From: Streptomyces gossypii
GTDB taxonomy: Bacteria > Actinomycetota > Actinomycetes > Streptomycetales > Streptomycetaceae
Length of the DNA stretch: 64,000 bases
Assembly (NCBI RefSeq): GCF_025165795.1
Contig: NZ_JAJAGO010000006.1
Location: 372,001 to 436,000 of the forward strand
Direction: 5' to 3'
How positions within the stretch are numbered: position 1 is the first letter of the stretch; each line of letters begins with the position of its first letter. Positions 52,235 through 61,764 of the stretch are shown here, piece after piece. The notes beneath the pieces are model-generated. The model searched no databases and had not been told where the DNA came from. It saw nothing but the letters and a program-made list of their open reading frames with translations. Both the position numbers and the translations under genes were made by a program.

Positions 52235-53184
52235 GCACCCCGTCCCCCGCACCTCCCAAGAAGGCCGCACCGGCCGAGAAGACGGGCGCGAAGAAGAGCG
52301 CTCCGGTCACCGAGGCGAAGCCCGTACGGGCGAAGCCGTCAGTCGGGTCCCGGATCGCCGCACTGACCGGCGGCACGGTCATGCGGGTCGTCCTGCTGCT
52401 GATCGGGCTCTTCTGGCTGCTGCCGACCGCCGGGCTGCTCGGCTCCTCCTTCCGGGACTCCGCCGACATCGCGGACTCCGGCTGGTGGAGCGTCTTCAGC
52501 GACCCGGGCCAGCTGACCTTCACCAACTACGACGCGCTGTTCGCCAACGACGCCATCACCGACTCGCTGATGGTCACCATCATGATCACGGTGCCCTCGA
52601 CGGCGCTTGTCGTCATCCTCGGAGCGCTGGCCGGGTACGCCTTCGCCTGGCTGGACTTCCCCGGCCGCGACTGGTGGTTCCTGGTGGTCGTCGGGCTGCT
52701 CGTGGTGCCCGTGCAGGTCGCGCTCATCCCGGTCTCCAAGCTGTTCAACACCCTCGGGCTCTTCGAGACCACACCAGGGGTGGTGCTCTTCCACACCGCC
52801 TTCGGGCTGCCGTTCGCCGTCTTCCTGCTGCGGAACTTCTTCGCGGAGATCCCGCGCGAGCTGATGGAGGCCGCCCGGCTGGACGGTGCGGGTGAGATCC
52901 GCCTCTTCACCCGGGTCGTCCTGCCGCTCGGCGGTCCGGCGATCGCCTCACTGGGGATCTTCCAGTTCCTGTGGGTGTGGAACGACATGCTGGTGGCTCT
53001 GATCTTCGCGGACGCAGGGTCCCCGCCGGTCACGGTCGCGCTGCAACAGCAGGTACGGCAGTTCGGCAGCAACATCGACGTGCTGGCGCCCGGCGCGTTC
53101 ATCTCGATGATCATCCCGCTGGCGGTCTTCTTCGCCTTCCAGCGGCAGTTCGTCTCCGGGGTAATGGCCGGCGCCGTGAAGTAA
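52231..53184 (+). CDS. Sugar ABC transporter permease, MalG type
   Basis: A 317-residue permease, partner of the preceding protein. An N-terminal Lys/Ala/Pro leader of about 45 residues precedes the first helix (VVLLLIGLFWLLPTAGLLGS). The EAA motif is LMEAARLDGAGEIRLFTRVV followed by LPLGGPAIASLG. It ends ERQFVSGVMAGAVK-like (QRQFVSGVMAGAVK), the usual MalG-type C-terminus. It is translationally coupled to the previous gene and followed by a strong hairpin. No ATPase is in the operon. Confidence 0.92.
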   Translation: MSTPSPAPPKKAAPAEKTGAKKSAPVTEAKPVRAKPSVGSRIAALTGGTVMRVVLLLIGLFWLLPTAGLLGSSFRDSADIADSGWWSVFSDPGQLTFTNYDALFANDAITDSLMVTIMITVPSTALVVILGALAGYAFAWLDFPGRDWWFLVVVGLLVVPVQVALIPVSKLFNTLGLFETTPGVVLFHTAFGLPFAVFLLRNFFAEIPRELMEAARLDGAGEIRLFTRVVLPLGGPAIASLGIFQFLWVWNDMLVALIFADAGSPPVTVALQQQVRQFGSNIDVLAPGAFISMIIPLAVFFAFQRQFVSGVMAGAVK

Positions 53185-53211
53185 CACCCGCCTGCGGCGC
53201 CCTTCACGCCC

Positions 53212-53254
53212 GCGCGCCGTGGCAGCGGAATCCTCTTCCGCCGCCACGGCGCGC
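53212..53254 (+). terminator. 19-bp hairpin ending alpha-glucoside operon
   Basis: Arms 53212-53230 and 53236-53254 (GCGCGCCGTGGCAGCGGAA type) pair over 19 bp with one G-T wobble around loop TCCTC, 28 bases after the last permease stop. Confidence 0.85.
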
Positions 53255-53667
53255 AGCCGCGCCGGACAGGACCCGGCCAGCCGTCTTTCAGTCCGGCGGC
53301 ATCGCGCGCCACCGCTACGCGCGGCACCCGTGGTGCTCGGCCCGGCCGTACGCGCTGAACCGCGCCACGCTGGCGCCCAGGCGCGCCGCCCGCGTGTACG
53401 CGAAGCCGGTGCCTGCCCGGCGGCCAGCCGACCCACCTGCTTCCCTCCCCCGACACGGCGGGAACTCGCGCGCGGTGGTGCCGACAGCACGCAGGCGCGT
53501 GCGCGCAGCAGCGACTGTTCGGCGGTCAGCCGAGGGGACCGGCGGTAGCGCGGTGTCTGCGCGCGGCATGGCGCATACGTGGAGGGAACTGCGCCAGGTG
53601 GGCTTATCCGCTCACCGGACCGGGGGAGGCCGAGTAACCCCTTCCCCGCTGCCCAGTTGTGCCGAGC
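53255..53667. other. Intergenic region upstream of GT-C membrane protein gene
   Basis: A 413-base stretch. The only ORF worth mention is minus-strand 53315-53569 (84 codons, start ATG, no ribosome-binding site, no family features), which I do not call. The rest presumably carries the promoter of the downstream glycosyltransferase-like gene. Confidence 0.5.
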
Positions 53668-55200
53668 ATGACGAACCCAGCCGTCGTACGCCCCCGCCCG
53701 CACGTGTCCTCCGGCACCCGCGCGGTGCGGGCCCGATGGGCGGACGGGTGGGCCGCCCACCGTGCGGAGGCCGCGGCGGTGGCCGCGGGCACCGCGCTGG
53801 TCGGTGCCCAGGCCCTGCGGCTCGGCCCGTGGGTCGCGGACGAGGCCGCCGTCACGTTCGCCTACGCGCGCAGCCTCGACGAGGGTCTGGGTGCCGTCCC
53901 GCAACCGGGCGCCGAACCATCCGAGGGGTTCGCCGGACCAGGCTGGCTGGGCCTGCTGGTACTCGGACGACGGCTGGCCCTGTTCGACCACGGCTCGCTG
54001 TCCGGGGTCCCCGACCACGTCTGGTTCCCCAAGCTGCTGGCGCTGCTGTGCACGGCGGGCGTCCTGGCCGCCGTCGCGGGCACGGCTCGGGCGCTGACCC
54101 ACCGGCGAGGCTGGCCGGTGGTCCTGCTGGCGGCCGGGGCGCTGGCCGTGCCGTTGCCCGTGGTCCGCTGGCTCTTCTCCGGTCTGGCGAGCCCGCTGTA
54201 CGCGCTCGCCCTCGCACTGTTCACCTGCACCCTGGTACGAGGGCTGGCCCGAGGGCGGCTGCTGAGCCCGCGCACGGCCGCGGCCGCGGGTCTGTTCGCC
54301 GCGTTGGCGGTCAGCGCGCGTACCGACACGGCGGGGATCGCCGCCGTCTTTCCGGCCCTGGCCCTGCTCGGGCCCGCTCTGCTCCGGTCCGGCCTGCTCC
54401 GGTCCGGCCTGCGCCATGCCCGCCTCGCCACGGTGGCGCGCGGCATGGGGGCGTACGGGCTCGCCTTCTGCGTGCCCTGCGGGATCGGACTGCTCTGGTG
54501 GCACGCCTCCTTCGGCCACTGGTTTCCGCGCACCGAGCCGCCGCCCGGGGCCACGGCTGCCGCACTGGTCACAGCAGTCGTGCTCGCTCTCGCCCTCGTC
54601 CGTGGCGGACGGTTCCGCCGGGGAGCGTGCCTGCTGCTGCGACAGGCCGAACGTCCTTACGCACGGGCGGCGGTGGCGCTCGCCGTCGCCGGCGGCCTTG
54701 CCCTCTCCCTCACGGCACGGCCCGCGCCGCCCCAGGGCCCCTCGCTGTCCTTCACCGCCCAGCGGTACGGCGGCATGTTCGCCGCATACGCGCACCGGCT
54801 GGGTCTGGAGCGCAGCACCGTCGCCCTGCCCGCGCCGGGCGGCGCGCTGCTGGCCGCCGGGAGAGCGGGCCCACCGGCACCGGGCGCGCAGCAGATCCTG
54901 GGGCTCACCGGCGGGACCGACCCCCAGGTGGCCGCCGCCTACGCCGCACACGACATGGCCCGGCTGCGCCGCTACGTACTCGACCGCGCCCGCCCCGAGT
55001 TCGTGCACCTGGACGGCGCGCTCACCCGCCGCACCGGCCTCACCCCCGAGCTGCTGGCCGCCAACGGCTACCGCCCGCTGCTCCGCCGGGGCGACAGCGG
55101 CGACTTCGTCCACCGCAGCGCGGTCACCGCCCCCGAACGGCTCCCGGAACTGCGCCGCTGGGCGCGCACGACGGCGGAACGGCTGCACACGGTGGGGTGA
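53668..55200 (+). CDS. Polytopic GT-C-type glycosyltransferase-like membrane protein
   Basis: A 510-residue membrane protein with about nine to ten hydrophobic segments and a soluble C-terminal domain of about 130 residues. The first loop has an Asp-Glu pair (GPWVADEAAVTFAYARSLDE) and GAEPSEGFAGPGWLGLLVLG, as in lipid-linked-sugar-dependent GT-C enzymes such as the mycobacterial arabinofuranosyl- and mannosyltransferases. A C-terminal domain (ILGLTGGTDPQVAAAYAAHD, FVHLDGALTRRTGL) would lie outside the membrane. The acceptor is unknown. The ATG at 53668 is preferred to the GTG at 53659. It lies upstream of the TagF-type genes, so it may act in the same wall-polymer pathway. A 36-base perfect palindrome ends the unit. 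Confidence 0.75.
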   Translation: MTNPAVVRPRPHVSSGTRAVRARWADGWAAHRAEAAAVAAGTALVGAQALRLGPWVADEAAVTFAYARSLDEGLGAVPQPGAEPSEGFAGPGWLGLLVLGRRLALFDHGSLSGVPDHVWFPKLLALLCTAGVLAAVAGTARALTHRRGWPVVLLAAGALAVPLPVVRWLFSGLASPLYALALALFTCTLVRGLARGRLLSPRTAAAAGLFAALAVSARTDTAGIAAVFPALALLGPALLRSGLLRSGLRHARLATVARGMGAYGLAFCVPCGIGLLWWHASFGHWFPRTEPPPGATAAALVTAVVLALALVRGGRFRRGACLLLRQAERPYARAAVALAVAGGLALSLTARPAPPQGPSLSFTAQRYGGMFAAYAHRLGLERSTVALPAPGGALLAAGRAGPPAPGAQQILGLTGGTDPQVAAAYAAHDMARLRRYVLDRARPEFVHLDGALTRRTGLTPELLAANGYRPLLRRGDSGDFVHRSAVTAPERLPELRRWARTTAERLHTVG

Positions 55201-55208
55201 CTGACGCC

Positions 55209-55244
55209 GTGTTTCTCGGATCGCCGCGGCGATCCGAGAAACAC
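55209..55244 (+). terminator. 36-base perfect palindrome after the GT-C gene
   Basis: Arms 55209-55226 and 55227-55244 are fully complementary (18 bp, starting GTGTTTCTCGGATCG) with no spare loop beyond the central bases. It lies nine bases after the stop codon. Confidence 0.85.
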
Positions 55245-55422
55245 ACCTGGATCGGTCGACGCTTTGACCGCACGAAGCACCGGATCGTGGCAAAAGCACC
55301 GACCGGTGCAGCTCCCGGCCTGCTCGCCGCTCACCCGGATGGTGGACCAGCGTGACCCTCTCGCCGTGGCGGGGTTGAGCAGTGTGCAGAAGTCCGCTGT
55401 CAACGAACGGTCGTGTGCCCCG

Positions 55423-58400
55423 ATGAGTCCCCGTCTCTCCGTCGTTGTCCCCGTCCACCATGCCGGAGGCCATCTCCTGGAGTGCCTGCGCTCGCTCGCC
55501 GCGCAGGCGATGGCGGACCTGGAGGTCGTGCTCGTGACGGCAGCCGCCGCCGACGGTGACGCCGAGGCGGCCGAGGCGGCGGGCCGGGCCGCCGCCGGAT
55601 TCGCCGCGGCCGACAGCCGGTTCCGCGTGGTGCGGCAGGACAGGGGCGGCGGGCTGGGTGAGGCACGTGCGACGGGTCTGCGGCACTCCGACCCGGAAAG
55701 CGTGTATCTGGCCTTCGTCAATCCGTCTGACACGCTGCCGCCGGACGCCTACGCCCTGCTGGTGGGCAGCCTGGACGACACGGGGTCGGACTTCGCCACG
55801 GGCAACGTGCTGCGGCTGCCGTGGGCGGGCGTGGGCACGGCGGGCGGGGTGCAGGCAAGTGCCGTGCAGGCCGAGGGCTTCCGTAAGCCGATGGAGCGGA
55901 CCCGCCGGGGCACCCACATCACCCGGCATCCCGCACTGGCCCAGGACCGGCCCGTCTGGAACAAGGTCTTCCGCCGCACGTTCTGGGAGCGGCACGGCTT
56001 CCCCGTCTGGCCGGACGGCCCCGTGCAGGAGGACACCCTCGTCACGCTCCCCGCGCACTACCTCGCCGAGGCGGTGGACGTACTGAGCGACCACGTCTAC
56101 CACTGGCGCGAGCTGCCCGGCGGCGTCCCCGCCCGCCCCGGCAGCGACAGCGGGGCGCTGCGTGACCGGCTGGCAGTGGTCGACGGAGTGAGCCGTCTCC
56201 TGGCCGCGCACGGAAGTGAGGCCACCGGCGCGGGCAAGGACAAGGGCGCGAGCGGGGACGGCTGGGCGGCGAAGCGGCATTACGACGCCTCCGTGCTCAC
56301 CGGCGACATGGTGCCCTTCATCAAGGCGTTGCCCCGGAGCAGCCCGGATTTCCAGGGGCTGTTCACCGTCCTCGCCTCGGACTTCGTCTCCCGCGTCGAC
56401 CCGGCGGTCCTCGCGTCGCTCCCGGTCGGCCTGCGGATGAAGTGGCACCTGATCGGCGAGCGCCGCACCGCCGACCTGCTCGACGCACTCGCGTTCGAAC
56501 GGGACAACCCGAGGGTGTTCCGTACGCACGGCATGCGGGCCCGCCGCGCCGCGTACCAGCACCCGGACGGCCGGGAGATCCCCGTCCCCCGCCGGACCGC
56601 CCGCCCGAAGACCGACGACCTGCCGCTGATCACCCGGCTGCGGGAGGCCCGCTGGCAGCCCGACGGCACGCTGCTGCTGCGCGGCTACGCGTATGTGCGC
56701 TCCGTCGACGCCGGGCGCCGCCGCGACTCCCGCAAGATCGCCTGGCTGCGTCAGAAGGGAAGCCGCCGCCGGACGCCGCTGCGTGTCCGTACCGTCCCGG
56801 CGCCGGACGCGACCCGGAACTCACGGCAGCGGCTGCACTGCTATGACGCCTCCGGTTTCGAGATCACCCTCGATCCGGCGCGGCTGCTCCGCTCCCCCGG
56901 CGACGGTGACGGCGGTGGCGGTAACCGTGGAGGTGGGGGTGGCGCCGCCCGCCCCCACACCTGGACCCCGGTCATCGCGGTGGTCAGCGGCGGCCTGCTG
57001 CGGCGCGGCCGGATCGAGCCGGGCGGCGACGGCTCCGGGGCGCAGCCACCGGCGCGCGACCTCGGCGACGGGCTCCGGATCGTGCCCGCCTTCCGGCGCG
57101 GGTGGCTGCGGCTTTCGGTGGAGGAGACGGTGGCACGGCTGGAGGACCACCGCTCGGACGGGGAGACGCTGGAGCTGACGGGCACGGTCCGCGAACGGCA
57201 CCGTCCGGTGGTGTTCCGGGCCGGACACCAGCGCACCGGAAGATCGGCCGAGTACCCGGTGCGTACCGAGGGCGCGGCGGGGGACGGCTGGACCAGGTTC
57301 ACCGTGCGGGTGCCGCTGGCGGAGCTGGCCCGGATCCGCGCGCCGCGGGAGAGCGGCGGCGACGCGGCAGAGGACACCGCGGGCCGGGACGCCGCAGACC
57401 GGGACGCGGCAGACCGGGACGCGGCAGACCCCGGCCGCACACCGGAGGACGGCGCCGCCGCACCGCGTCCGGCAGAGCGCTCCGCACCGCCCGCGCCCGT
57501 ACGGGGGGCCCGCACGTCCGACCTCTGGCGCGCGGCCCTGGTCCTGGAGGACGGCACCACCTGCCGGATCGTGGCGCCGGGTGACTCCCCGCCGGGCCAC
57601 TATCCGCTCGGCCCCGACGCCCGGCTCGGCGGCGTGCCCCGCGAGTTGTGCCTGGGCCCGGACACCGCGGGCCACCTGGTGCTCACCGACCGGACGGTCC
57701 ACCCCGTCGTCGACACGATGGAGTGGAGCACCGGGGGCGAACTCGTGCTGTCCGGCAGCTATCCGGGCCGGATGCGTGGCGCCCGGGATCTGGTCTGGCA
57801 GCACAGCGGCCACCGGGAGGAGGTGGCCGTCCCGGTCGAGCGGGAAGGCGACCGCTTCACCGCCCGCCTCCGCCCGTCGAGCGGTGCGCCCGGCGGGCTG
57901 CCGCTGCGCCAGGGCCGCTGGTACCCGTTCCTGCGGGTGGCGGGTGCCGAGCACCGTACGGCCGACGTGCCCCTGCGGCTACGGCCCGCGCTGCACGCCG
58001 CACTGCCGTCCAGCTATCAGGCCGACCGCGACTACACGCTGGAGCGGCGCTTCCACGACCGGCTGTTCCTGCTGTCCGGCTCCGTCCTCGGGCCCCGGGA
58101 ACAGGGCGCGTACCAGCAGCACCGGCTGAGCAGCGTGTGCTATCCGGCTGCCCGGCGCCGACCGCTGCGCGACGCGGTGCTCTACCAGAGCTTCGACGGC
58201 CGCCAGTTCTCGGATTCGCCACGCGCGCTGTACGAGGAACTGCGGCACCGGGACACCGGGGTGGAGCACCTGTGGGCGGTACGTGACGGGCAGGCCGCCG
58301 TGCCCGCGGGCGCCCGTACCGTCGCCATGGGCAGCGCGGAGTGGCACGAGGCGCTCGCCCGCAGCCGCTGGCTGGTGGGGAACACCCACTTCCCGCGCTG

Positions 58401-59397
58401 GTTCGTGCGGCGGGAGGGGCAGACGGCCGTACAGACCTGGCACGGCACCCCGCTGAAACGGATCGGGCTCGATCTGGCCGGGTCCAGCTTCGCCAACCAC
58501 GACTATCTGTCGGGGCTCCCCCGGCGGGCCGCCGAATGGTCCTTCCTGCTCTCACCCAACCGCTTCAGCACCCCGATTCTGCGCCGGGCGTTCGGCTACC
58601 AGGGCGAGATCCTGGAATCCGGCTATCCGCGCAACGACCTGCTCTACGCGGCCGACCGGCACAAGCATGCCGAGGAGGTGCGCGAGGCGCTGGACATTCC
58701 GCCGGACAAGCGGGTCGTGCTGTACGCGCCGACCTGGCGGGACGACAGCCGCTTCGACCAGAGCAACTGCAAGTTCGACCTGCGTCTCGAACTGGACGCG
58801 GCCCGCTCCGCGCTCGGCGCCGACCATGTGCTGCTGGTGCGCAAGCACTACCTGGTGGCGGACGCGGTGCCCGGCACGGGCGACGGGTTCGTGCGCGACG
58901 TCTCCGCCTGGCCGGACATCGCGGAGCTGCTGCTGATCGCCGATGTCCTGGTCACCGACTACTCGTCGCTGATGTTCGACTTCGCGCACACCGGGCGCCC
59001 GATGCTCTTCTTCACCTACGACCTGGAGCGCTACCGCGATGTGCTGCGCGGCTTCTACTTCGACTTCGCGGAGCGGGCGCCCGGCCCCCTGCTGTCCGGC
59101 TCGGCGGATGTGATCGCGGCGCTGCGGGAGGTGGAGGCGGTGGCCGCGGAGCACACCGCGCGGTACGCGGAGTTCCAGCAGGCGTTCTGCGATCTGGACG
59201 ACGGGCGGGCCGCGGCGCGGGTGGTGGACCGGATGCTCGCGGCGGGGGACGCGCCGGGCGGGGCGGGGAAGCAGGGGGGCAAGTCCGGCAGCAAGCCCGA
59301 TGCCCCCCGCGGCGGGGAGGCCGAGCCGGTTGGGGAGACCGGGCCCGGCGGGGAGACCGGGCCCGGCGCCGAGCCGTACGGAGAGGCCGGGGAGTGA
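55423..59397 (+). CDS. Bifunctional GT2 glycosyltransferase / CDP-glycerol (TagF-type) glycerophosphotransferase
   Basis: A 1324-residue protein for polymerising a teichoic-acid-like wall polymer. Residues 1-240 are a family-2 glycosyltransferase (SPRLSVVVPVHHAGGHLLEC; the usual acidic motif reads AFVNPSDTL, WNKVFRRTFWERHGF, QEDTLVTLPAHYLA). A middle region to about 850 has three beta-rich modules of a shared pattern (DGTLLLRGYAYV, GETLELTGTVRE, GGELVLSGSYPG). The TagF domain (about 900-1275) contains QTWHGTPLKRIGLDLAG, GYPRNDLLY, VVLYAPTWRDDSRF and TDYSSLMFDFAHTGRPMLFF. A Gly/Glu/Pro tail follows. ATG 55423 gives MSPRLSVVVP. Convergent with a related gene. Whether the polymer has glycerol- or ribitol-phosphate cannot be told. 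Confidence 0.88.
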   Translation: MSPRLSVVVPVHHAGGHLLECLRSLAAQAMADLEVVLVTAAAADGDAEAAEAAGRAAAGFAAADSRFRVVRQDRGGGLGEARATGLRHSDPESVYLAFVNPSDTLPPDAYALLVGSLDDTGSDFATGNVLRLPWAGVGTAGGVQASAVQAEGFRKPMERTRRGTHITRHPALAQDRPVWNKVFRRTFWERHGFPVWPDGPVQEDTLVTLPAHYLAEAVDVLSDHVYHWRELPGGVPARPGSDSGALRDRLAVVDGVSRLLAAHGSEATGAGKDKGASGDGWAAKRHYDASVLTGDMVPFIKALPRSSPDFQGLFTVLASDFVSRVDPAVLASLPVGLRMKWHLIGERRTADLLDALAFERDNPRVFRTHGMRARRAAYQHPDGREIPVPRRTARPKTDDLPLITRLREARWQPDGTLLLRGYAYVRSVDAGRRRDSRKIAWLRQKGSRRRTPLRVRTVPAPDATRNSRQRLHCYDASGFEITLDPARLLRSPGDGDGGGGNRGGGGGAARPHTWTPVIAVVSGGLLRRGRIEPGGDGSGAQPPARDLGDGLRIVPAFRRGWLRLSVEETVARLEDHRSDGETLELTGTVRERHRPVVFRAGHQRTGRSAEYPVRTEGAAGDGWTRFTVRVPLAELARIRAPRESGGDAAEDTAGRDAADRDAADRDAADPGRTPEDGAAAPRPAERSAPPAPVRGARTSDLWRAALVLEDGTTCRIVAPGDSPPGHYPLGPDARLGGVPRELCLGPDTAGHLVLTDRTVHPVVDTMEWSTGGELVLSGSYPGRMRGARDLVWQHSGHREEVAVPVEREGDRFTARLRPSSGAPGGLPLRQGRWYPFLRVAGAEHRTADVPLRLRPALHAALPSSYQADRDYTLERRFHDRLFLLSGSVLGPREQGAYQQHRLSSVCYPAARRRPLRDAVLYQSFDGRQFSDSPRALYEELRHRDTGVEHLWAVRDGQAAVPAGARTVAMGSAEWHEALARSRWLVGNTHFPRWFVRREGQTAVQTWHGTPLKRIGLDLAGSSFANHDYLSGLPRRAAEWSFLLSPNRFSTPILRRAFGYQGEILESGYPRNDLLYAADRHKHAEEVREALDIPPDKRVVLYAPTWRDDSRFDQSNCKFDLRLELDAARSALGADHVLLVRKHYLVADAVPGTGDGFVRDVSAWPDIAELLLIADVLVTDYSSLMFDFAHTGRPMLFFTYDLERYRDVLRGFYFDFAERAPGPLLSGSADVIAALREVEAVAAEHTARYAEFQQAFCDLDDGRAAARVVDRMLAAGDAPGGAGKQGGKSGSKPDAPRGGEAEPVGETGPGGETGPGAEPYGEAGE

Positions 59398-59406
59398 GCC
59401 GCCGCT

Positions 59407-59499
59407 CAGAGGCTGTCGGGTGACCTCAGATCGGGCGGCCACGCCCTGGCACGCACCGGACCGCGTCCGCTTTCCCATCGGAGGTCACCCGACAGCCTC
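59407..59499. repeat. 93-base inverted-repeat element between convergent TagF-type genes
   Basis: Arms 59407-59425 and 59481-59499 are perfect 19-bp inverted repeats starting AGAGGCTGTCGGGTGACC. It fills nearly the whole gap between the two stop codons (59397 and 59500). It may be a miniature mobile element now serving as bidirectional terminator. The ends begin like some actinobacterial IS ends (GAGGCTGTC), but the interior does not resemble elements A or B. Confidence 0.8.
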
Positions 59500-61764
59500 T
59501 TACGGGAGTGACCGGAGGGGGACCTTCGGTGGTGGCGGCGGCTCGGCCTGCCGCGCGGGCGGCGCCGGGTGCCGGTCGGCCATCGGCACCACCGGCGGCA
59601 GCGCCGCGACGTCCTCGCCCAGGAACACGCGGCGGACCACGCGCTCGGCCGCGTACCCGTCGTCGTACGTGCTGAAGCGCTCGCGGAACGCCCTCCGCAG
59701 CTCCTCCGCCTCCGGCCCCCGCCAAGCCCCGGAGGTGAACACCCGGGCCAGCTCGTCCTCGGTCCGGGCCAGGGCACCGGGTGTCTCGCCGGGGCGGCCG
59801 GAGAGCAGGTCGAAGTAGACGCCACGGGAGGCACGGTAGGCGGCCCAGTCGGGGGCGTAGATCACCATCGGACGGTCCAGTGCCGCGTAGTCGAACATGA
59901 CCGAGGAATAGTCCGTGATCAGCGCGTCCGAGGCCAGCGACAGCTGCTCCACGCTCGGATGGCGCGACACGTCCACCAGCAGCCCGCGCTCGTGCAGCTC
60001 CAGCAGCGCCCGGTCGTCGCCGTAGAAGTAGTGGGTGCGCACCAGCAGGACGAAGTCCTCACCCAGCTGCCGGCTCAGCTGCCCCAGGTCGGCGAGGGGC
60101 ACGAACCCCTTGCGGTAGTCCCGCATCGTCGGCAGGTAGAGCAGCGCGATCCGGTCTTGGGGGATGCCCAGGGCGTCCCGGGCGGCGAGCACGTCCTGCC
60201 CGGTGGCGGTGGAAAGGACGTCGTTGCGCGGATAGCCGCTCTCCAGGTGCTCGTAGGCGCTGGGGTAGACCCGGTCCCAGACCTCCGTGGAGTGCGGGTT
60301 CGCGGAGATGCTGAAGTCCCAGCGGGCGGCCCGCCGCAGCAGCCCGCGGAAGTCCATGCCCGCGGCGGGGTGCGGCTGCTGGTCCAGCCCCATGCGCTTG
60401 AGCGGGGTGCCGTGGTGCGTCTGCAGGTGGATCTGGCCCCGGCGCTTGACCACGGTGTCCGGGAAGTTGACGTTGTTGACGAAATAGGTGGCGCGCGCCA
60501 TCAGCTGCCAGTAGCGGCGGGAGCGCGGCAGCACGTAGTCGGTCCCCGGCGGCAGGTCGGGCACCGCGCTGCGGCGTACCACCCACACGCCGTGGATCTG
60601 CGGGACGAGTTCCGCGCACTTGCGCTGGACGGCGGCCGGATTGCACGTGACTCCGCGGTCCCAGTAGGCGCTGTAGACGGCGAGCCGCTTGTCCAGCGGC
60701 AGCCGCCGCTGAAGCCGGTAGTACATCCGGTACGCGGGCCTGCCCAGCGCGTGCCGCCCCCGGCGAGCCCTCTTCAGCAGCGATCTGCGGCCCCGCTTGG
60801 CGTTCTCCAGCGTGGCGTAGGCGGTGTAGGAGCGGCTCGCCAGGAGCCGGAAGGCGGCGCCCTCGATGCCGCCGGGCGGCCGGAATCCGGTGGGACGGAA
60901 CCGGTGGTAGTGCCGCGCGGCGGCACGGAAGTAGGCCCGCCTGTCGGACGGGCGCACCCGGTCCGGACGTGCGACGCAGAACAGATAGTGGCTGATCATC
61001 CGTTCGAACAGGACGGGCCTCAGCTCGTCCAGCTCCGGGCGGGCGTCCAGGAAGGCGAACAGCGACTCGTACTGGGGGAAGATGTCGAAGTGCTTCCGGC
61101 CCGGGGAGCGGGTGATCGCGCCCTGCGGGCGCTGCCGGTAGCTGACGCAGGCGCGCGGCAGGCAGCCGATGCTGCGGGCGGAGATCATCACCTCGTAGGC
61201 GAGTGGCGCGTCCTCGTAGAGACCGGGCTCGAACGCGAACGCGTGGTGCTGGTAGAACTCGCGGCGATAGGCCTTGTTCCAGGCCACGGCGAAGAGCCGG
61301 AGCAGGTCCGGGTTCTCGAAGGCACTGGCCGTGCCGGTGCCCGGCGCGGCCAGCTGCTCGCCGAAGACGCTCGGCCGTACGCCGTTCCACCAGTAGGAGC
61401 GGACGTGGTCGAAGACCAGGACGTCGGGCTCCCCGCACGCCTCCAGCTGCGCGGCGACGGCCTCCAGGGCACCCTCCAGATAGCTGTCGTCGCTGTCGAG
61501 GAAGAGGAGGTAGTCGCCGCGCGCCTGGGCCGCGCCCGCGTTGCGGGCGCGACCCAGGCCGACGTTGGACGGCAGGTGGAGAACCGTGAACCGGGGCTCC
61601 CGGGCGGCGTACTCGTCCAGGATTCGGCCGCAGCCGTCGGGCGAGTGGTCGTCGACGGCGATGATCTCCACATCGGTGAACGACTGGCCGACGATGGAGT
61701 CCAGACATTCGCGGAGGTAACCCTGGACCTTGAAGACGGGGACGATGACGCTGAGACGTGGCAT
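59500..61764 (-). CDS. Bifunctional GT2 glycosyltransferase / CDP-glycerol (TagF-type) glycerophosphotransferase
   Basis: A 754-residue paralogue of the convergent gene. Residues 1-240 are GT2 (RLSVIVPVFKVQGYLRECLD, VEIIAVDDHSPDGCG, the catalytic-type DSDDSYLEG after YLLFLDSDD). The TagF domain runs from about 390 to 720: QTHHGTPLKRMGLDQQP, SGYPRNDVLS, LLYLPTMRDYRKG, TDYSSVMFDYAALDRPMVIY and SGRPGETPGALARTEDEL. It lacks the long beta-rich middle region of the other protein. The ATG at 61764 (MPRLSV) has AAGGA at nine bases; 61773 is less well placed. It may extend the polymer or attach the first units. The tail is Pro-rich (APPARQAEPPPPPKV). Confidence 0.9.
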   Translation of the reverse strand: MPRLSVIVPVFKVQGYLRECLDSIVGQSFTDVEIIAVDDHSPDGCGRILDEYAAREPRFTVLHLPSNVGLGRARNAGAAQARGDYLLFLDSDDSYLEGALEAVAAQLEACGEPDVLVFDHVRSYWWNGVRPSVFGEQLAAPGTGTASAFENPDLLRLFAVAWNKAYRREFYQHHAFAFEPGLYEDAPLAYEVMISARSIGCLPRACVSYRQRPQGAITRSPGRKHFDIFPQYESLFAFLDARPELDELRPVLFERMISHYLFCVARPDRVRPSDRRAYFRAAARHYHRFRPTGFRPPGGIEGAAFRLLASRSYTAYATLENAKRGRRSLLKRARRGRHALGRPAYRMYYRLQRRLPLDKRLAVYSAYWDRGVTCNPAAVQRKCAELVPQIHGVWVVRRSAVPDLPPGTDYVLPRSRRYWQLMARATYFVNNVNFPDTVVKRRGQIHLQTHHGTPLKRMGLDQQPHPAAGMDFRGLLRRAARWDFSISANPHSTEVWDRVYPSAYEHLESGYPRNDVLSTATGQDVLAARDALGIPQDRIALLYLPTMRDYRKGFVPLADLGQLSRQLGEDFVLLVRTHYFYGDDRALLELHERGLLVDVSRHPSVEQLSLASDALITDYSSVMFDYAALDRPMVIYAPDWAAYRASRGVYFDLLSGRPGETPGALARTEDELARVFTSGAWRGPEAEELRRAFRERFSTYDDGYAAERVVRRVFLGEDVAALPPVVPMADRHPAPPARQAEPPPPPKVPLRSLP

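Noticed and set aside
53315..53569. Possible 84-codon minus-strand gene in the gap before the GT-C gene
   Set aside because: No ribosome-binding site, no family features, and several other frames in the same gap are equally open.
52948..56562. A minus-strand open frame of about 1200 codons opposite the permease, GT-C and GT2-TagF genes
   Set aside because: It lies antisense to three genes with clear domains and has no recognisable family; long antisense frames are usual in DNA with such G/C bias.
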